From Rathayibacter agropyri (GTDB taxonomy: Bacteria > Actinomycetota > Actinomycetes > Actinomycetales > Microbacteriaceae), in contig NZ_JABRPL010000002.1 in assembly GCF_013249015.1 (NCBI RefSeq), positions 310,001 through 374,000 of the forward strand: 64,000 bases of DNA. The letters run 5' to 3'. The notes beneath the pieces are model-generated. The model searched no databases. It saw only the letters and a program-made list of their open reading frames with translations, and had not been told where the DNA came from. The position numbers and the translations under genes were made by a program. This document shows, in pieces, positions 41,923 to 49,322 of the stretch (positions are counted from its first letter, which is position 1; each line of letters starts with the position of its first letter).

Positions 41923-42354
41923 TTACGCCTCTACCGTGATGCCCATCGAGCGAGCCGTGCCGGCGATGATCTTCGCCGCGGCGTCGATGTCGTTGGCGTT
42001 AAGGTCGACCTGCTTAGCCTCGGCGATCTCGCGGACCTGGGCCTGCGTGAGCTTGGCGACCTTGACGGTGTGCGGGGTCGACGAGCCCTTGGCGACTCCG
42101 GCGGCCTTCTTGATGAGCTCCGCCGCGGGCGGGGTCTTCAGGATGAAGGTGAAGGAGCGGTCCTCGTAGACGGTGATCTCGACGGGGATGACGTTGCCAC
42201 GCTGCGACTCGGTCTGCGCGTTATACGCCTTGCAGAACTCCATGATGTTGACGCCGTGCTGACCGAGCGCCGGACCGATCGGGGGCGCGGGGTTCGCCGC
42301 GCCGGCCTTGATCTGGAGCTTGATCAGGCCGGTGACCTTCTTCTTGGGGGCCAT
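41923..42354 (-). CDS. rplK: 50S ribosomal protein L11
   Basis: A 143-residue protein of the GTPase-associated centre: [20 protein letters not shown] with the proline-rich hinge, [20 protein letters not shown], and the C-terminal rRNA-binding domain ending in [12 protein letters not shown] 42354 has AAAGGA upstream; an in-frame extension further upstream is not coding. It lies between nusG and rplA. Confidence 0.98.
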   Translation of the reverse strand: MAPKKKVTGLIKLQIKAGAANPAPPIGPALGQHGVNIMEFCKAYNAQTESQRGNVIPVEITVYEDRSFTFILKTPPAAELIKKAAGVAKGSSTPHTVKVAKLTQAQVREIAEAKQVDLNANDIDAAAKIIAGTARSMGITVEA

Positions 42355-42515
42355 TCTGATTCCTTTTCTCAGGGTTCGAGCGGTCGGGGGCTCCCGGCCG
42401 CTCTCCCGCGCATCCGACGGTGCCGGATCGCGGTGGAGGAGGGTCGGCCGACGCACACACGAGGGCGCGCCGACACGAAAACCCCCGCAAGCTTACACGC
42501 GTGAGGCGCAAGCAG

Positions 42516-43493
42516 TCAGAGCTTGGTGACCTGGTCGAACGACAGCTCGACCGGGGTCTCGCGCTCGAAGAGCGACACGAGCACGGTGAGCTTGCCGCTC
42601 TCGGGCTTGATCTCGCTGATCGAGCCGGGAAGACCCGCGAACGAGCCCTCCTTGATCGTGATGGTCTCGCCGATCTCGAAGTCGACCTCGGCGGGCAGGA
42701 CGCGCTGGGTCTGCTTCTGACCCTTCGCGCCGGCGGTCTTGGAGGGGGCGACGTCCTTGATTTCGACCAGGCTCTTCAGCATCGTGAAGGCCTCTTCGAA
42801 GCGCAGCGGAGTCGGGTTGTGGGCATTGCCCACGAAGCCGGTCACGCCGGGAGTATGGCGAACGACCGACCACGAGTCCTCGTTGAGATCCATCCGCACC
42901 AGCACGTAGCCGGGGATGCGCACACGGGTCACCATCTTGCGCTGGCCGTTCTTGATCTCCACCACGTCCTCCATCGGGACCTGGACCTCGAAGATATAGT
43001 CCTCGGCCTCGAGCGAGACCTTGCGGTTCTCGATATTGGACTTCACGCGCTTCTCGAAGCCCGCATAGGAGTGGATGACGTACCACTTGCCGGGCTTGCC
43101 GCGCAGCTCGGCGCGGAAGGCCTCATAGGGGTCGATGTCGGCAAGCTCTTCACCGGCGGATTCGGCGTCCTCGGCGGCGACCTCGGCTTCGTCCTCGACG
43201 GCCTCGAGAGCCGCTTCGGCCTCCTCGACGGTGTCGATGTGGGCAGCTTCGTCAACGGCGGAGTCGGCCTCGGGGTCGTCGACGGATCCGATCGCGTCGA
43301 GCGCTGCCTCAAGGTCGGAGGCGAGGTCGTCCTCGGACTCGTTCTCGTCGATGACGCTGAGGGCGCCCTCCTCGGCGGGCTCGACGGCGTCCTCGGCCTG
43401 AGTCTGCGTGTCGCCCTCCTGCTCCTCCTCGACCTCGGACGACTGCTCAGCAGCCGTCGCCCAGTCGACGTCGTCGCGGTTTCTGTCAGACAC
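42516..43493 (-). CDS. nusG: Transcription termination/antitermination factor NusG, acidic N-terminal extension
   Basis: A 325-residue NusG, far longer than the about 180 residues of E. coli. Residues about 1-125 form a very acidic, low-complexity tail (Asp/Glu/Ala-rich, for example EEAEAALEAVEDEAEVAAED). The NGN domain follows (KWYVIHSYAGFEKRVKSNIE, IPGYVLVRMDL, GVTGFVGN), then a linker and the KOW domain (IKEGSFAGLPGSISEI). Acidic extensions are known in actinobacterial NusG. GTG 43493 lies 47 nt after the secE stop, probably one transcript. Confidence 0.97.
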   Translation of the reverse strand: MSDRNRDDVDWATAAEQSSEVEEEQEGDTQTQAEDAVEPAEEGALSVIDENESEDDLASDLEAALDAIGSVDDPEADSAVDEAAHIDTVEEAEAALEAVEDEAEVAAEDAESAGEELADIDPYEAFRAELRGKPGKWYVIHSYAGFEKRVKSNIENRKVSLEAEDYIFEVQVPMEDVVEIKNGQRKMVTRVRIPGYVLVRMDLNEDSWSVVRHTPGVTGFVGNAHNPTPLRFEEAFTMLKSLVEIKDVAPSKTAGAKGQKQTQRVLPAEVDFEIGETITIKEGSFAGLPGSISEIKPESGKLTVLVSLFERETPVELSFDQVTKL

Positions 43494-43540
43494 TCGTCAC
43501 AACTCTCTCTTGATCGATCGGTCGCACCCGTCGGAGCGGG

Positions 43541-43816
43541 TTAGGCGGCGGGTGTGCCGAATACGTAGGTCACGGCCAGGGCGAACACCCAGTCGAGGAA
43601 CGACACCAGCGCCATCATGATGACGACGAAGATGAGGACGACCACAACGTAGTTGCCCAACTCCTTGCGGGTGGGCGTGACGACCTTCTTCAGTTCGGCG
43701 ATGACCTGCCTAATGAAGAGGGCGATGCGCGCGAACGGGTTACGCCGCGCGGCTCGCTGCTGATTCGCGATCGCGACGACGTCCTCGCTCGGCTCGTCGA
43801 CTGCTTTCCCGGCCAC
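43541..43816 (-). CDS. secE: Preprotein translocase subunit SecE
   Basis: A 91-residue Sec translocon subunit: amphipathic helix with RNPFARIALFIRQVIAELKK and VVTPTRKELGNYVVVV leading into a single membrane helix. GTG 43816 is 9 nt from a GAAAGG site; GTG 43822 is an alternative only 3 nt from it. The larger open frame upstream overlaps tRNA-Trp and is not coding. Order tRNA-Trp, secE, nusG, rplK, rplA is the conserved bacterial one. Confidence 0.93.
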   Translation of the reverse strand: MAGKAVDEPSEDVVAIANQQRAARRNPFARIALFIRQVIAELKKVVTPTRKELGNYVVVVLIFVVIMMALVSFLDWVFALAVTYVFGTPAA

Positions 43817-43931
43817 CTGCACGCACCTTTCCCGCACCGGAACCTCCGGTGTGGCCGACCGCCCGTTCCGGGGCGGCCCTGGACCGATGACCGCTGCGTC
43901 GCGGGGACCGCGTGCGACGGGCATCGATGTG

Positions 43932-44004
43932 CAGGGCGGACAGGGCTCGAACCTGCAACCTGCGGTTTTGGAGACCGCTGCTCTACCAATTGAGCCACCG
44001 CCCT
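43932..44004 (-). tRNA. tRNA-Trp (anticodon CCA)
   Basis: Full cloverleaf on the minus strand: acceptor AGGGCGG/CCGCCCT, D-arm GCTCAATTGGTAGAGC, anticodon stem-loop GCGGT-CTCCAAA-ACCGC with CCA at the centre, and T-arm GCAGGTTCGAGCCCTG. The 3' CCA is not encoded. It lies about 110 nt upstream of secE, the usual place. Confidence 0.97.
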
Positions 44005-44146
44005 AGGGATGCCGTTGTGAGCATCCGAGGAGGAAATCGACCAGCTGGAGGGCAGAGATCGACTACCTCGGACGAGTGTACGGGCACCCGCAGGGCGTGT
44101 CCAGCCGAGCGACGCCAGGCTCGGGACCCCTCTCGCGCACGCAGGA

Positions 44147-44152
44147 TACGCT
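44147..44152 (+). promoter_or_regulatory. -10 box of a leaderless promoter
   Basis: TACGCT lies 7 nt before GTG 44160; there is no ribosome site, so the message probably begins at the start codon. Confidence 0.6.
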
Positions 44153-44159
44153 GGCCGTC

Positions 44160-45386
44160 GTGTCTTCCACCACGCGCATTTCCGCCCGCATCGCCGCCAT
44201 TGCCGAGTCCGCGACCCTCAAGGTCGACGCCAAGGCGAAGGCCCTTCAGGCCCAGGGTCGCCCGGTTGTGTCCTACGCCGCAGGGGAGCCCGACTTCGTC
44301 ACTCCCGAGCACATCGTGGAGGCCGCCTCGGCCGCCGTGCTCGATCCGAGGAACTACCGGTACACCCCGGCCGCCGGTCTCCCCGACCTGCGCGAGGCCA
44401 TCGCCGAGAAGACGGCGCGCGACTCCGGTTGGGCGGTCGACGCCGCGCAGGTCGTCGTGACCAACGGCGGCAAGCAGGCCGTCTATCAGGCGTTCCAGAC
44501 CCTCCTCGATGACGGCGACGAAGTCCTCGTGCCAACGCCCTACTGGACCACCTACCCCGAGGCGATCAAGCTCGCAGGCGGCGTGCAGGTCGACGTGTTC
44601 GCCGGAGCAGACCAGGGCTACCTCGTCACCGTCGAGCAGCTCGAAGCGGCGCGCACCGAGCGGACGAAGGTCCTCCTCTTCGTCTCTCCCTCCAACCCGA
44701 CGGGGGCCGTCTACTCCGCCGAGCAGACGCGGAAGATCGGCGAGTGGGCCGAGGAGCACGGGCTCTGGATCATCGCCGACGAGATCTACCAGAACCTCGT
44801 CTACTCCACCGGCGACCAGGACGACGCCAGTCCACTGGAACGCGCGACCTCGATCGTGGAGGCCGTCCCCGCCCTCCGCGACCGCACGATCCTCGTCAAT
44901 GGCGTCGCCAAGACCTACGCGATGACCGGCTGGCGCGTGGGCTGGATGGTCGGCCCGGCCGACGCGGTCACGGGCGCCGCCAACCTGCAGTCGCACCTCT
45001 CGAGCAACGTGTCGAACATCTCGCAGCGCGCGGCGATCGCCGCCCTGACCGGCCCACAGGAGCCGGCGGAGAAGATGCGCCTCGCGTTCGACCGTCGCCG
45101 CCGGACCATCGTGGCCGAGCTCACCGCAATCGACGGCATCGAGTGCCCGACCCCGGGTGGGGCGTTCTACGTCTACCCGGACGTGACAGGGCTGCTGCAC
45201 CGCGAGTGGGGCGGCGTGACTCCGACGACATCACTCGAGCTCGCCGATCTGATCCTGGAGCAGGCCGAAGTCGCGACGGTGCCCGGCGAGGCCTTCGGAC
45301 CGAGCGGATACCTCCGTCTCTCCTACGCTCTCGGCGACGACGCGCTTCTTGAGGGCGTCAGACGCCTTCAGCGGTTGTTCCGTTAG
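44160..45386 (+). CDS. Aspartate-type aminotransferase (class I)
   Basis: A 408-residue PLP aminotransferase: [52 protein letters not shown], the Asn-Pro motif [13 protein letters not shown], the Asp-Tyr in [12 protein letters not shown], the PLP lysine in [17 protein letters not shown] and the carboxylate-binding Arg in [11 protein letters not shown]. It fits the aspartate/prephenate aminotransferase subgroup Ib. GTG 44160 with a TACGCT box 7 nt upstream suggests a leaderless mRNA. It converges with murB. Confidence 0.94.
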   Translation: MSSTTRISARIAAIAESATLKVDAKAKALQAQGRPVVSYAAGEPDFVTPEHIVEAASAAVLDPRNYRYTPAAGLPDLREAIAEKTARDSGWAVDAAQVVVTNGGKQAVYQAFQTLLDDGDEVLVPTPYWTTYPEAIKLAGGVQVDVFAGADQGYLVTVEQLEAARTERTKVLLFVSPSNPTGAVYSAEQTRKIGEWAEEHGLWIIADEIYQNLVYSTGDQDDASPLERATSIVEAVPALRDRTILVNGVAKTYAMTGWRVGWMVGPADAVTGAANLQSHLSSNVSNISQRAAIAALTGPQEPAEKMRLAFDRRRRTIVAELTAIDGIECPTPGGAFYVYPDVTGLLHREWGGVTPTTSLELADLILEQAEVATVPGEAFGPSGYLRLSYALGDDALLEGVRRLQRLFR

Positions 45387-45459
45387 GCCGATTTCCGAGT
45401 CCGGCAGCGCGACGTCCTGGAGCAGATCGCGCACTTCGCGCGCCTCTACCCACACGCGC

Positions 45460-46512
45460 TCAGACGGACGTGCCGATCACTACGGGTTCAGGGTGCAAGA
45501 GCACGCCGAATTCGGCCAGCACCCGGCTCTGCACGAAGCGGGCAAGCTCCGCGACCTGCGCGGCCGTCGCCCCTCCACGGTTCGAGAGGGCGAGCGTGTG
45601 CTTGCTCGACACAGCCGCGCGCGAGCCGGGCAACGCGAAGCCGCGGGCGATTCCGGCGCGCTCGATCAGCCAGGCCGCGCTGAGCTTGACCAGGTCTGCG
45701 CCGGGAGCGACGACGGGCCAGCGCGGCGCCTCGGAGGGCAGACCTTCCGCGAACGTGCTCGTGACCAGGGGGTTGGTGAAGAAGGAGCCGGCGCTGGCGG
45801 TGTCCGGGTCTGTCGGATTGAGCACCATGCCCTTGGCAGCCCGCAGCCGCAGCACTGTTTCACGCACCTGGACGAGCGAGACCCGCTCGCCGAGGGCGAG
45901 CCCGAGCGCAGACGCGAGCTGAGCGTAGGCGACGGGTGCACCGATCCCGTCGGCTCCCGCCTCCTCGAGACCGAACTCGACCGCGAGAACGGCACCGCGA
46001 CGGCCCTGCTTGATGATCGAGGTGCGGTATCCCAGTTCGAGGTCGGCCGCGGTCAGCCGGACAGGCTCGCGCGCGCCCTCATCGAGGAAGTCGACGGCGA
46101 GGAGGGTGTCCGAGAGTTCCTGCCCGTAGGCGCCGATGTTCTGCACTGGCGAGGCGCCGACTGTTCCCGGGATGCCGCTCAGAGCCTCGACTCCGGCCCA
46201 GCCGCGCTCGACGGTCATCGCGACGAGGCCGTCCCACGACTCCCCCGCCTGCACCCGGAGCCGGACCTGGCCGGGCTCGTCGGACGGCAGCCGCTCGACG
46301 CCCGAGGTGCGCACCCGGATGACCGTCCCCTCGACGCCGTCGTCCCCGACGAGCAGGTTCGAGCCGCCGCCGAGCAGCAACCACGGCTCGTCATCGGACC
46401 ACACGCTCACCAGTGTCTCGACGAGTTCCGCCTCGGTGGCGGGTTCGAGGAGGCGCTCGGCCGGACCCCCGACGCGCAGGGTCGTGAGCGCGGAGAGAAG
46501 GGGCGCGCTCAT
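45460..46512 (-). CDS. murB: UDP-N-acetylmuramate dehydrogenase
   Basis: FAD enzyme reducing UDP-GlcNAc-enolpyruvate to UDP-MurNAc in peptidoglycan synthesis. The 350-residue sequence begins PLLSALTTLRVGGPAERLLE, has LLLGGGSNLLVGDDG for FAD binding, SGIPGTVGASPVQNIGAYGQ, YRTSIIKQGRRGAVLAVEF, and the catalytic Ser in TASAGSFFTNPLV. ATG 46512 lies 10 nt after the upstream MaoC stop, so the three genes are probably one operon although no ribosome site is visible. Confidence 0.96.
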   Translation of the reverse strand: MSAPLLSALTTLRVGGPAERLLEPATEAELVETLVSVWSDDEPWLLLGGGSNLLVGDDGVEGTVIRVRTSGVERLPSDEPGQVRLRVQAGESWDGLVAMTVERGWAGVEALSGIPGTVGASPVQNIGAYGQELSDTLLAVDFLDEGAREPVRLTAADLELGYRTSIIKQGRRGAVLAVEFGLEEAGADGIGAPVAYAQLASALGLALGERVSLVQVRETVLRLRAAKGMVLNPTDPDTASAGSFFTNPLVTSTFAEGLPSEAPRWPVVAPGADLVKLSAAWLIERAGIARGFALPGSRAAVSSKHTLALSNRGGATAAQVAELARFVQSRVLAEFGVLLHPEPVVIGTSV

Positions 46513-46522
46513 TGGGAGGCGA

Positions 46523-46954
46523 TCACGAGAGTCGGACCTGCGCCTGCGCCTTGCCGAGCACGGTCTGGCCAGCGACGGACACGGCGAGGTCAATGCGGAC
46601 CGCGCCCTGCTCCGGGTCGAGCGTGCCGACCTTCGCCACGACCTCGATCGCGGCGCCGTCACGCGGGTCGACGACGACCGGACGCGTGAAGCGCACCTGG
46701 TAGTCGAGGACGCGTCCCGGGTCGCCGACCCAGTCGACCACGACCTGCACGGCCGTGCCCATCGTGAGCATGCCGTGGGCGAGGACACCGGGGAGGCCCA
46801 CCTCGGCCGCGACGTCATCGCGGTAGTGGATGGGGTTGAAGTCCCCCGAGGCGCCCGCATAGCGAACGAGAGTGTTCCGATCGAGGGAGAACCGGCGCTC
46901 GGCAACGACCTGGCCGACGGTCAGATCGGCGAGGACGGGCAGCGTCGCACTCAT
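46523..46954 (-). CDS. MaoC-like hydratase/dehydratase (HadB type)
   Basis: A 143-residue hot-dog-fold protein with the hydratase-2 motif RYAGASGDFNPIHYRDDVAA (catalytic Asp and His), then GLPGVLAHGMLTMGTAVQVV. It is coupled by a 4-nt overlap to the partner gene upstream, as HadA/HadB subunits are in mycobacteria, where they dehydrate acyl-ACPs. The Microbacteriaceae lack mycolic acids, so the acyl substrate here is unclear. murB follows at once. Confidence 0.9.
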   Translation of the reverse strand: MSATLPVLADLTVGQVVAERRFSLDRNTLVRYAGASGDFNPIHYRDDVAAEVGLPGVLAHGMLTMGTAVQVVVDWVGDPGRVLDYQVRFTRPVVVDPRDGAAIEVVAKVGTLDPEQGAVRIDLAVSVAGQTVLGKAQAQVRLS

Positions 46955-47397
46955 TCGTCACCCCTCACCACGAGGGTGGAGATCGCAGTGACGACGTGCT
47001 CGCCACCCGAGTCGACCATCCGCGATTCGGTCGTGACCATCGAGTGCGCGCCGAGCTTCTTGATGCTTGTGACAGACAGGGTCGCGGTCAGCTCGTCGCC
47101 GGCCACGACGGGGCGGCTGAGGCTGAAGCGCTGGTCGCCGTGCACGACCCGGCTGAAGTCGATTCCGCCGTCGGGCTCAGCGAGGAGCTGCGCGAGGGTG
47201 TACTCCTGCACGACGACGGTGAAGGTGGGCGGAGCGACGAGGTCGGAGTAACCGGCGGCGCGCGCGGCCCCGACATCGTGATGGAGAGGGGAGGTCGCAG
47301 AGACGGCGCGCGCGAACTCGCGCACCTTTTCGCGCCCCACCTGATAGGGCTCCGTGGGCGCGAAGACACGCCCGACGAGTTCGGGATTCACTGACAC
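46951..47397 (-). CDS. MaoC N-terminal-type dehydratase (HadA type)
   Basis: A 148-residue hot-dog protein: NPELVGRVFAPTEPYQVGRE, VREFARAVSATSPLHHDVGA, APPTFTVVVQEYTL and VHGDQRFSLSRPVVAGDELT, the pattern of the FAS1-type dehydratase N-terminal domain. It lacks the catalytic Asp-His pair of its partner, and so likely forms a heterodimer with the HadB-type protein, in which this subunit gives acyl-chain binding (family knowledge from mycobacterial HadAB). GTG 47397 has TAGTAT 6 nt upstream (leaderless). Confidence 0.88.
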   Translation of the reverse strand: MSVNPELVGRVFAPTEPYQVGREKVREFARAVSATSPLHHDVGAARAAGYSDLVAPPTFTVVVQEYTLAQLLAEPDGGIDFSRVVHGDQRFSLSRPVVAGDELTATLSVTSIKKLGAHSMVTTESRMVDSGGEHVVTAISTLVVRGDE

Positions 47398-47403
47398 CCG
47401 GCA

Positions 47404-47409
47404 ATACTA
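47404..47409 (-). promoter_or_regulatory. -10 box of a leaderless promoter
   Basis: On the minus strand TAGTAT lies 6 nt before GTG 47397. Confidence 0.6.
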
Positions 47410-47542
47410 GGCGCTGCCGTCCGGCGCGTTCTGGCGCGTTCCAAACCAACCGCGGCACGATGCGCCATTCTGGTATGACCATCGAATATTACCCATCTGT
47501 ATATGGCTGACCGATAGCCCAACATCTTCGAAGCTGGCGGGC

Positions 47543-47827
47543 ATGTCAACACCCACTCCCGAGCGCGACTGGGCGACGTACGCCCGCGAGCTCGGTACGA
47601 ACATGCACCGTGCCCGCATCGCCCTGGGCGCCAGCCAGGAGCGGATCGCCCACGCGGCGGGCCTCGCCGGCTACACGTACCAGAAGTTTGAGAAGGGCGA
47701 ATCGAAGCCCGGCTCGCCGGCGAACCCGACGCTGCACACTCTGCTCGCGTTGTGCGAGGCGCTCCAGATCGACCTGATCGATCTGCTGCCGCCAAATCCA
47801 CCGCGCTCATCAGAGGGCCTCGAGTAG
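47543..47827 (+). CDS. XRE family helix-turn-helix regulator
   Basis: A 94-residue DNA-binding protein: ELGTNMHRARIALGASQERI followed by AHAAGLAGYTYQKFEKGESK is a Cro/CI-type helix-turn-helix, with PTLHTLLALCEALQIDLIDL as the last helices. Its upstream region (about 47460-47520) is unusually A/T-rich and may hold its promoter. The 3' end overlaps the DUF6907 gene on the other strand by 18 nt. Its target is unknown. Confidence 0.88.
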   Translation: MSTPTPERDWATYARELGTNMHRARIALGASQERIAHAAGLAGYTYQKFEKGESKPGSPANPTLHTLLALCEALQIDLIDLLPPNPPRSSEGLE

Positions 47828-48121
47828 CCGCAGCACCGCGTCGGCCGCGGCCACCAAGCGCGCCGCCGAGCTGAGGTCGAGATCGAGCTCGCCGAGCCCG
47901 TCCGCCTCGAGGCGCAAGCGGTCCTCGCCGCGGGCCCCGGGGCGGCACACCGAAAGGTGCACCGTCGCGGCGGAGGGATCACCCCCACCCGCCCACAGCA
48001 CCACCGGGAGCGAGCGCGCCGGTGAGCGGTGCAGCCGCTCCCCCGCCGCCACCAGAGTGTCGTGCTCGCCCGCGCACCACCGGGGGCATTCGTTGTTCCT
48101 GTCGTCCTGTCGTTCGTCCAC
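47810..48121 (-). CDS. DUF6907-like zinc-ribbon-type hypothetical protein
   Basis: About 103 residues. The N terminus holds NECPRWCAGEHDTLVAAGER, then HRSPARSLPVVLWAGG, and the C terminus ends with a beta/alpha unit (LGELDLDLSSAARLVAAADA). The C-x-x-x-C-x-x-x-H pattern, the following HRxPxRSxP and the final helix match small actinobacterial DUF6907 proteins, often found near phage-like or plasmid-like genes. GTG 48121 is a guess: the frame is open to 48289 and there is no ribosome site. It converges with, and overlaps, the XRE gene. Confidence 0.6.
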   Translation of the reverse strand: MDERQDDRNNECPRWCAGEHDTLVAAGERLHRSPARSLPVVLWAGGGDPSAATVHLSVCRPGARGEDRLRLEADGLGELDLDLSSAARLVAAADAVLRLLEAL

Positions 48122-48343
48122 GTTCCGCACCAATCGTTCGAGGTGGCAAGCCCACCAGGCGGCACCGACATCGACGCGTCCCCCCGCCCGGATCCGGACC
48201 CGGCTGTGGACAAAAGCCGGTCTTTTGCCCGCTGTGGAGGAGCGCGGACAGAATCCCATACTGAGATGGGTGATCTCGAAGCGTGGCACGAAGCGTGAGT
48301 GATCCGTGGTCAGCAGGGTCCCTGACCCTGCGAGGATCAGGGA

Positions 48344-49117
48344 ATGTCAGTCCTGCGTGACCTCGGCCGTGGCGCTCGGCTGTTCCTCCGCGGCTTCCGC
48401 ACCTGGGGCCGCTCACCTCGCGCGATGCTCCTCGGGGCGATCCCTCCGCTGATCGTCGGGCTGGTCTTCGTCGGCGTGCTGGTCCTGGTGCTGACGCGCG
48501 TTCAGGACGTGGTGATCGCGCTCACGCCCTTCGCAGACGGCTGGGAGGAGGGCTGGACCGCCACCACGCGCCTCCTGCTCGCCGTCGCGATAGTCGGCGC
48601 GATCGTCGCGCTCGGCGTAGTGCTCTTCGCCGCGGTCACGCTGCTGGTCGGGGACCCCTTTTACGAGCGGATCTGGCGTCACGTCGAGAACGGGCTCGGC
48701 GGCGTCCCGGATGAGCGGGATACCGGCTTCTGGAGTGGCGTCGGACGAGGACTCCGCGACTGCGCCGTTCTGGTCGCGACATCGATCGGGATCGGGGCGG
48801 TGCTGGTGCTGCTGGGCCTCGTACCCGTGGTGGGGTCGATCATCGGGCTGATCATCGGCGCCCTCGCCGGTGGGCGGGCGCTCGCGCTGGAACTGACCGG
48901 ATTCGCGGGTGACGCTCGCGGGCTTTCGCTCGGGCAGCGTCGGCGACTCCTCCGCGAGCACCGCGCTGTCTCGCTCGGATTCGGGGTCGCCGTCTACCTT
49001 GCGTTCCTCATCCCGGGTGGCGCCGTGGTCGCGATGCCCGCGGCGACAGCGGGCGCGACGCTCCTGCTGCGCACCCTGCGCGGTGAGCCGATCGACGCCG
49101 TGCCGACCACTGCCTGA
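48344..49117 (+). CDS. EI24 domain-containing membrane protein
   Basis: A 257-residue membrane protein of the EI24/CysZ-like family: GARLFLRGFRTWGRSPRAML at the N terminus, four to six helices, and GDPFYERIWRHVENGLGG in the central loop. CysZ members carry sulfate, but this actinobacterial group is uncharacterised. ATG 48344 has GGATCAGGGA just upstream; a small hairpin (GCAGGG/CCCTGC, 48313-48331) precedes it. A triple 11-bp repeat begins at its last codons. Confidence 0.85.
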   Translation: MSVLRDLGRGARLFLRGFRTWGRSPRAMLLGAIPPLIVGLVFVGVLVLVLTRVQDVVIALTPFADGWEEGWTATTRLLLAVAIVGAIVALGVVLFAAVTLLVGDPFYERIWRHVENGLGGVPDERDTGFWSGVGRGLRDCAVLVATSIGIGAVLVLLGLVPVVGSIIGLIIGALAGGRALALELTGFAGDARGLSLGQRRRLLREHRAVSLGFGVAVYLAFLIPGGAVVAMPAATAGATLLLRTLRGEPIDAVPTTA

Positions 49118-49138
49118 CCACTGCCTGACCACTGCCTG
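49106..49138. repeat. Triple tandem 11-bp repeat at a stop codon
   Basis: ACCACTGCCTG is present three times in a row. The first copy contains the last two sense codons and stop of the EI24 gene; each further copy would restore a TGA in another frame. Confidence 0.9.
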
Positions 49139-49146
49139 ATCTCCGC

Positions 49147-49176
49147 TTGGCCGCTCACCAACGCGTCCCCTAGACT
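49147..49176 (+). promoter_or_regulatory. Promoter of the anthranilate synthase leader
   Basis: TTGGCC (49147-49152) and TAGACT (49171-49176) are 18 nt apart. The -10 box ends 6 nt before GTG 49183 of the leader peptide, so the transcript probably starts at the leader start codon. Confidence 0.65.
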
Positions 49177-49182
49177 CCCTCC

Positions 49183-49224
49183 GTGCCCGCGCCGATCATC
49201 AGCCCCTGGTGGCCCGCCTCGTAG
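49183..49224 (+). CDS. trpL: Trp attenuator leader peptide
   Basis: A 13-codon frame from GTG 49183 to TAG 49222-49224 encodes VPAPIISPWWPAS, with two adjacent Trp codons (49207-49212). It sits behind a plausible promoter and is followed by alternative hairpins and a terminator before the anthranilate synthase gene. Trp-Trp(-Trp) leader peptides in front of trpE are known from corynebacteria and streptomycetes (family knowledge); this one has no ribosome site and would be translated as a leaderless start. Confidence 0.82.
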   Translation: MPAPIISPWWPAS

Positions 49225-49253
49225 GCGGACCGACGCGCGCAGACTCTCGCACT

Positions 49254-49276
49254 CGACCGCCTCCTCCGGGCGGTCG
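49254..49276 (+). terminator. Attenuator terminator before anthranilate synthase gene
   Basis: CGACCGCC (49254-49261) pairs with GGCGGTCG (49269-49276), 8 bp with a 7-nt loop, followed by the T-rich TTCTGCTTGT. The left arm overlaps CCGCCT (49257-49262), which can instead pair with AGGCGG (49223-49228); that in turn can pair with CCGCCT at 49214-49219. These are the competing structures expected for attenuation. Confidence 0.75.
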
Positions 49277-49322
49277 TTCTGCTTGTCAGAGCCCGGGTGG
49301 GGCACGACCCTCAAGGACCACG

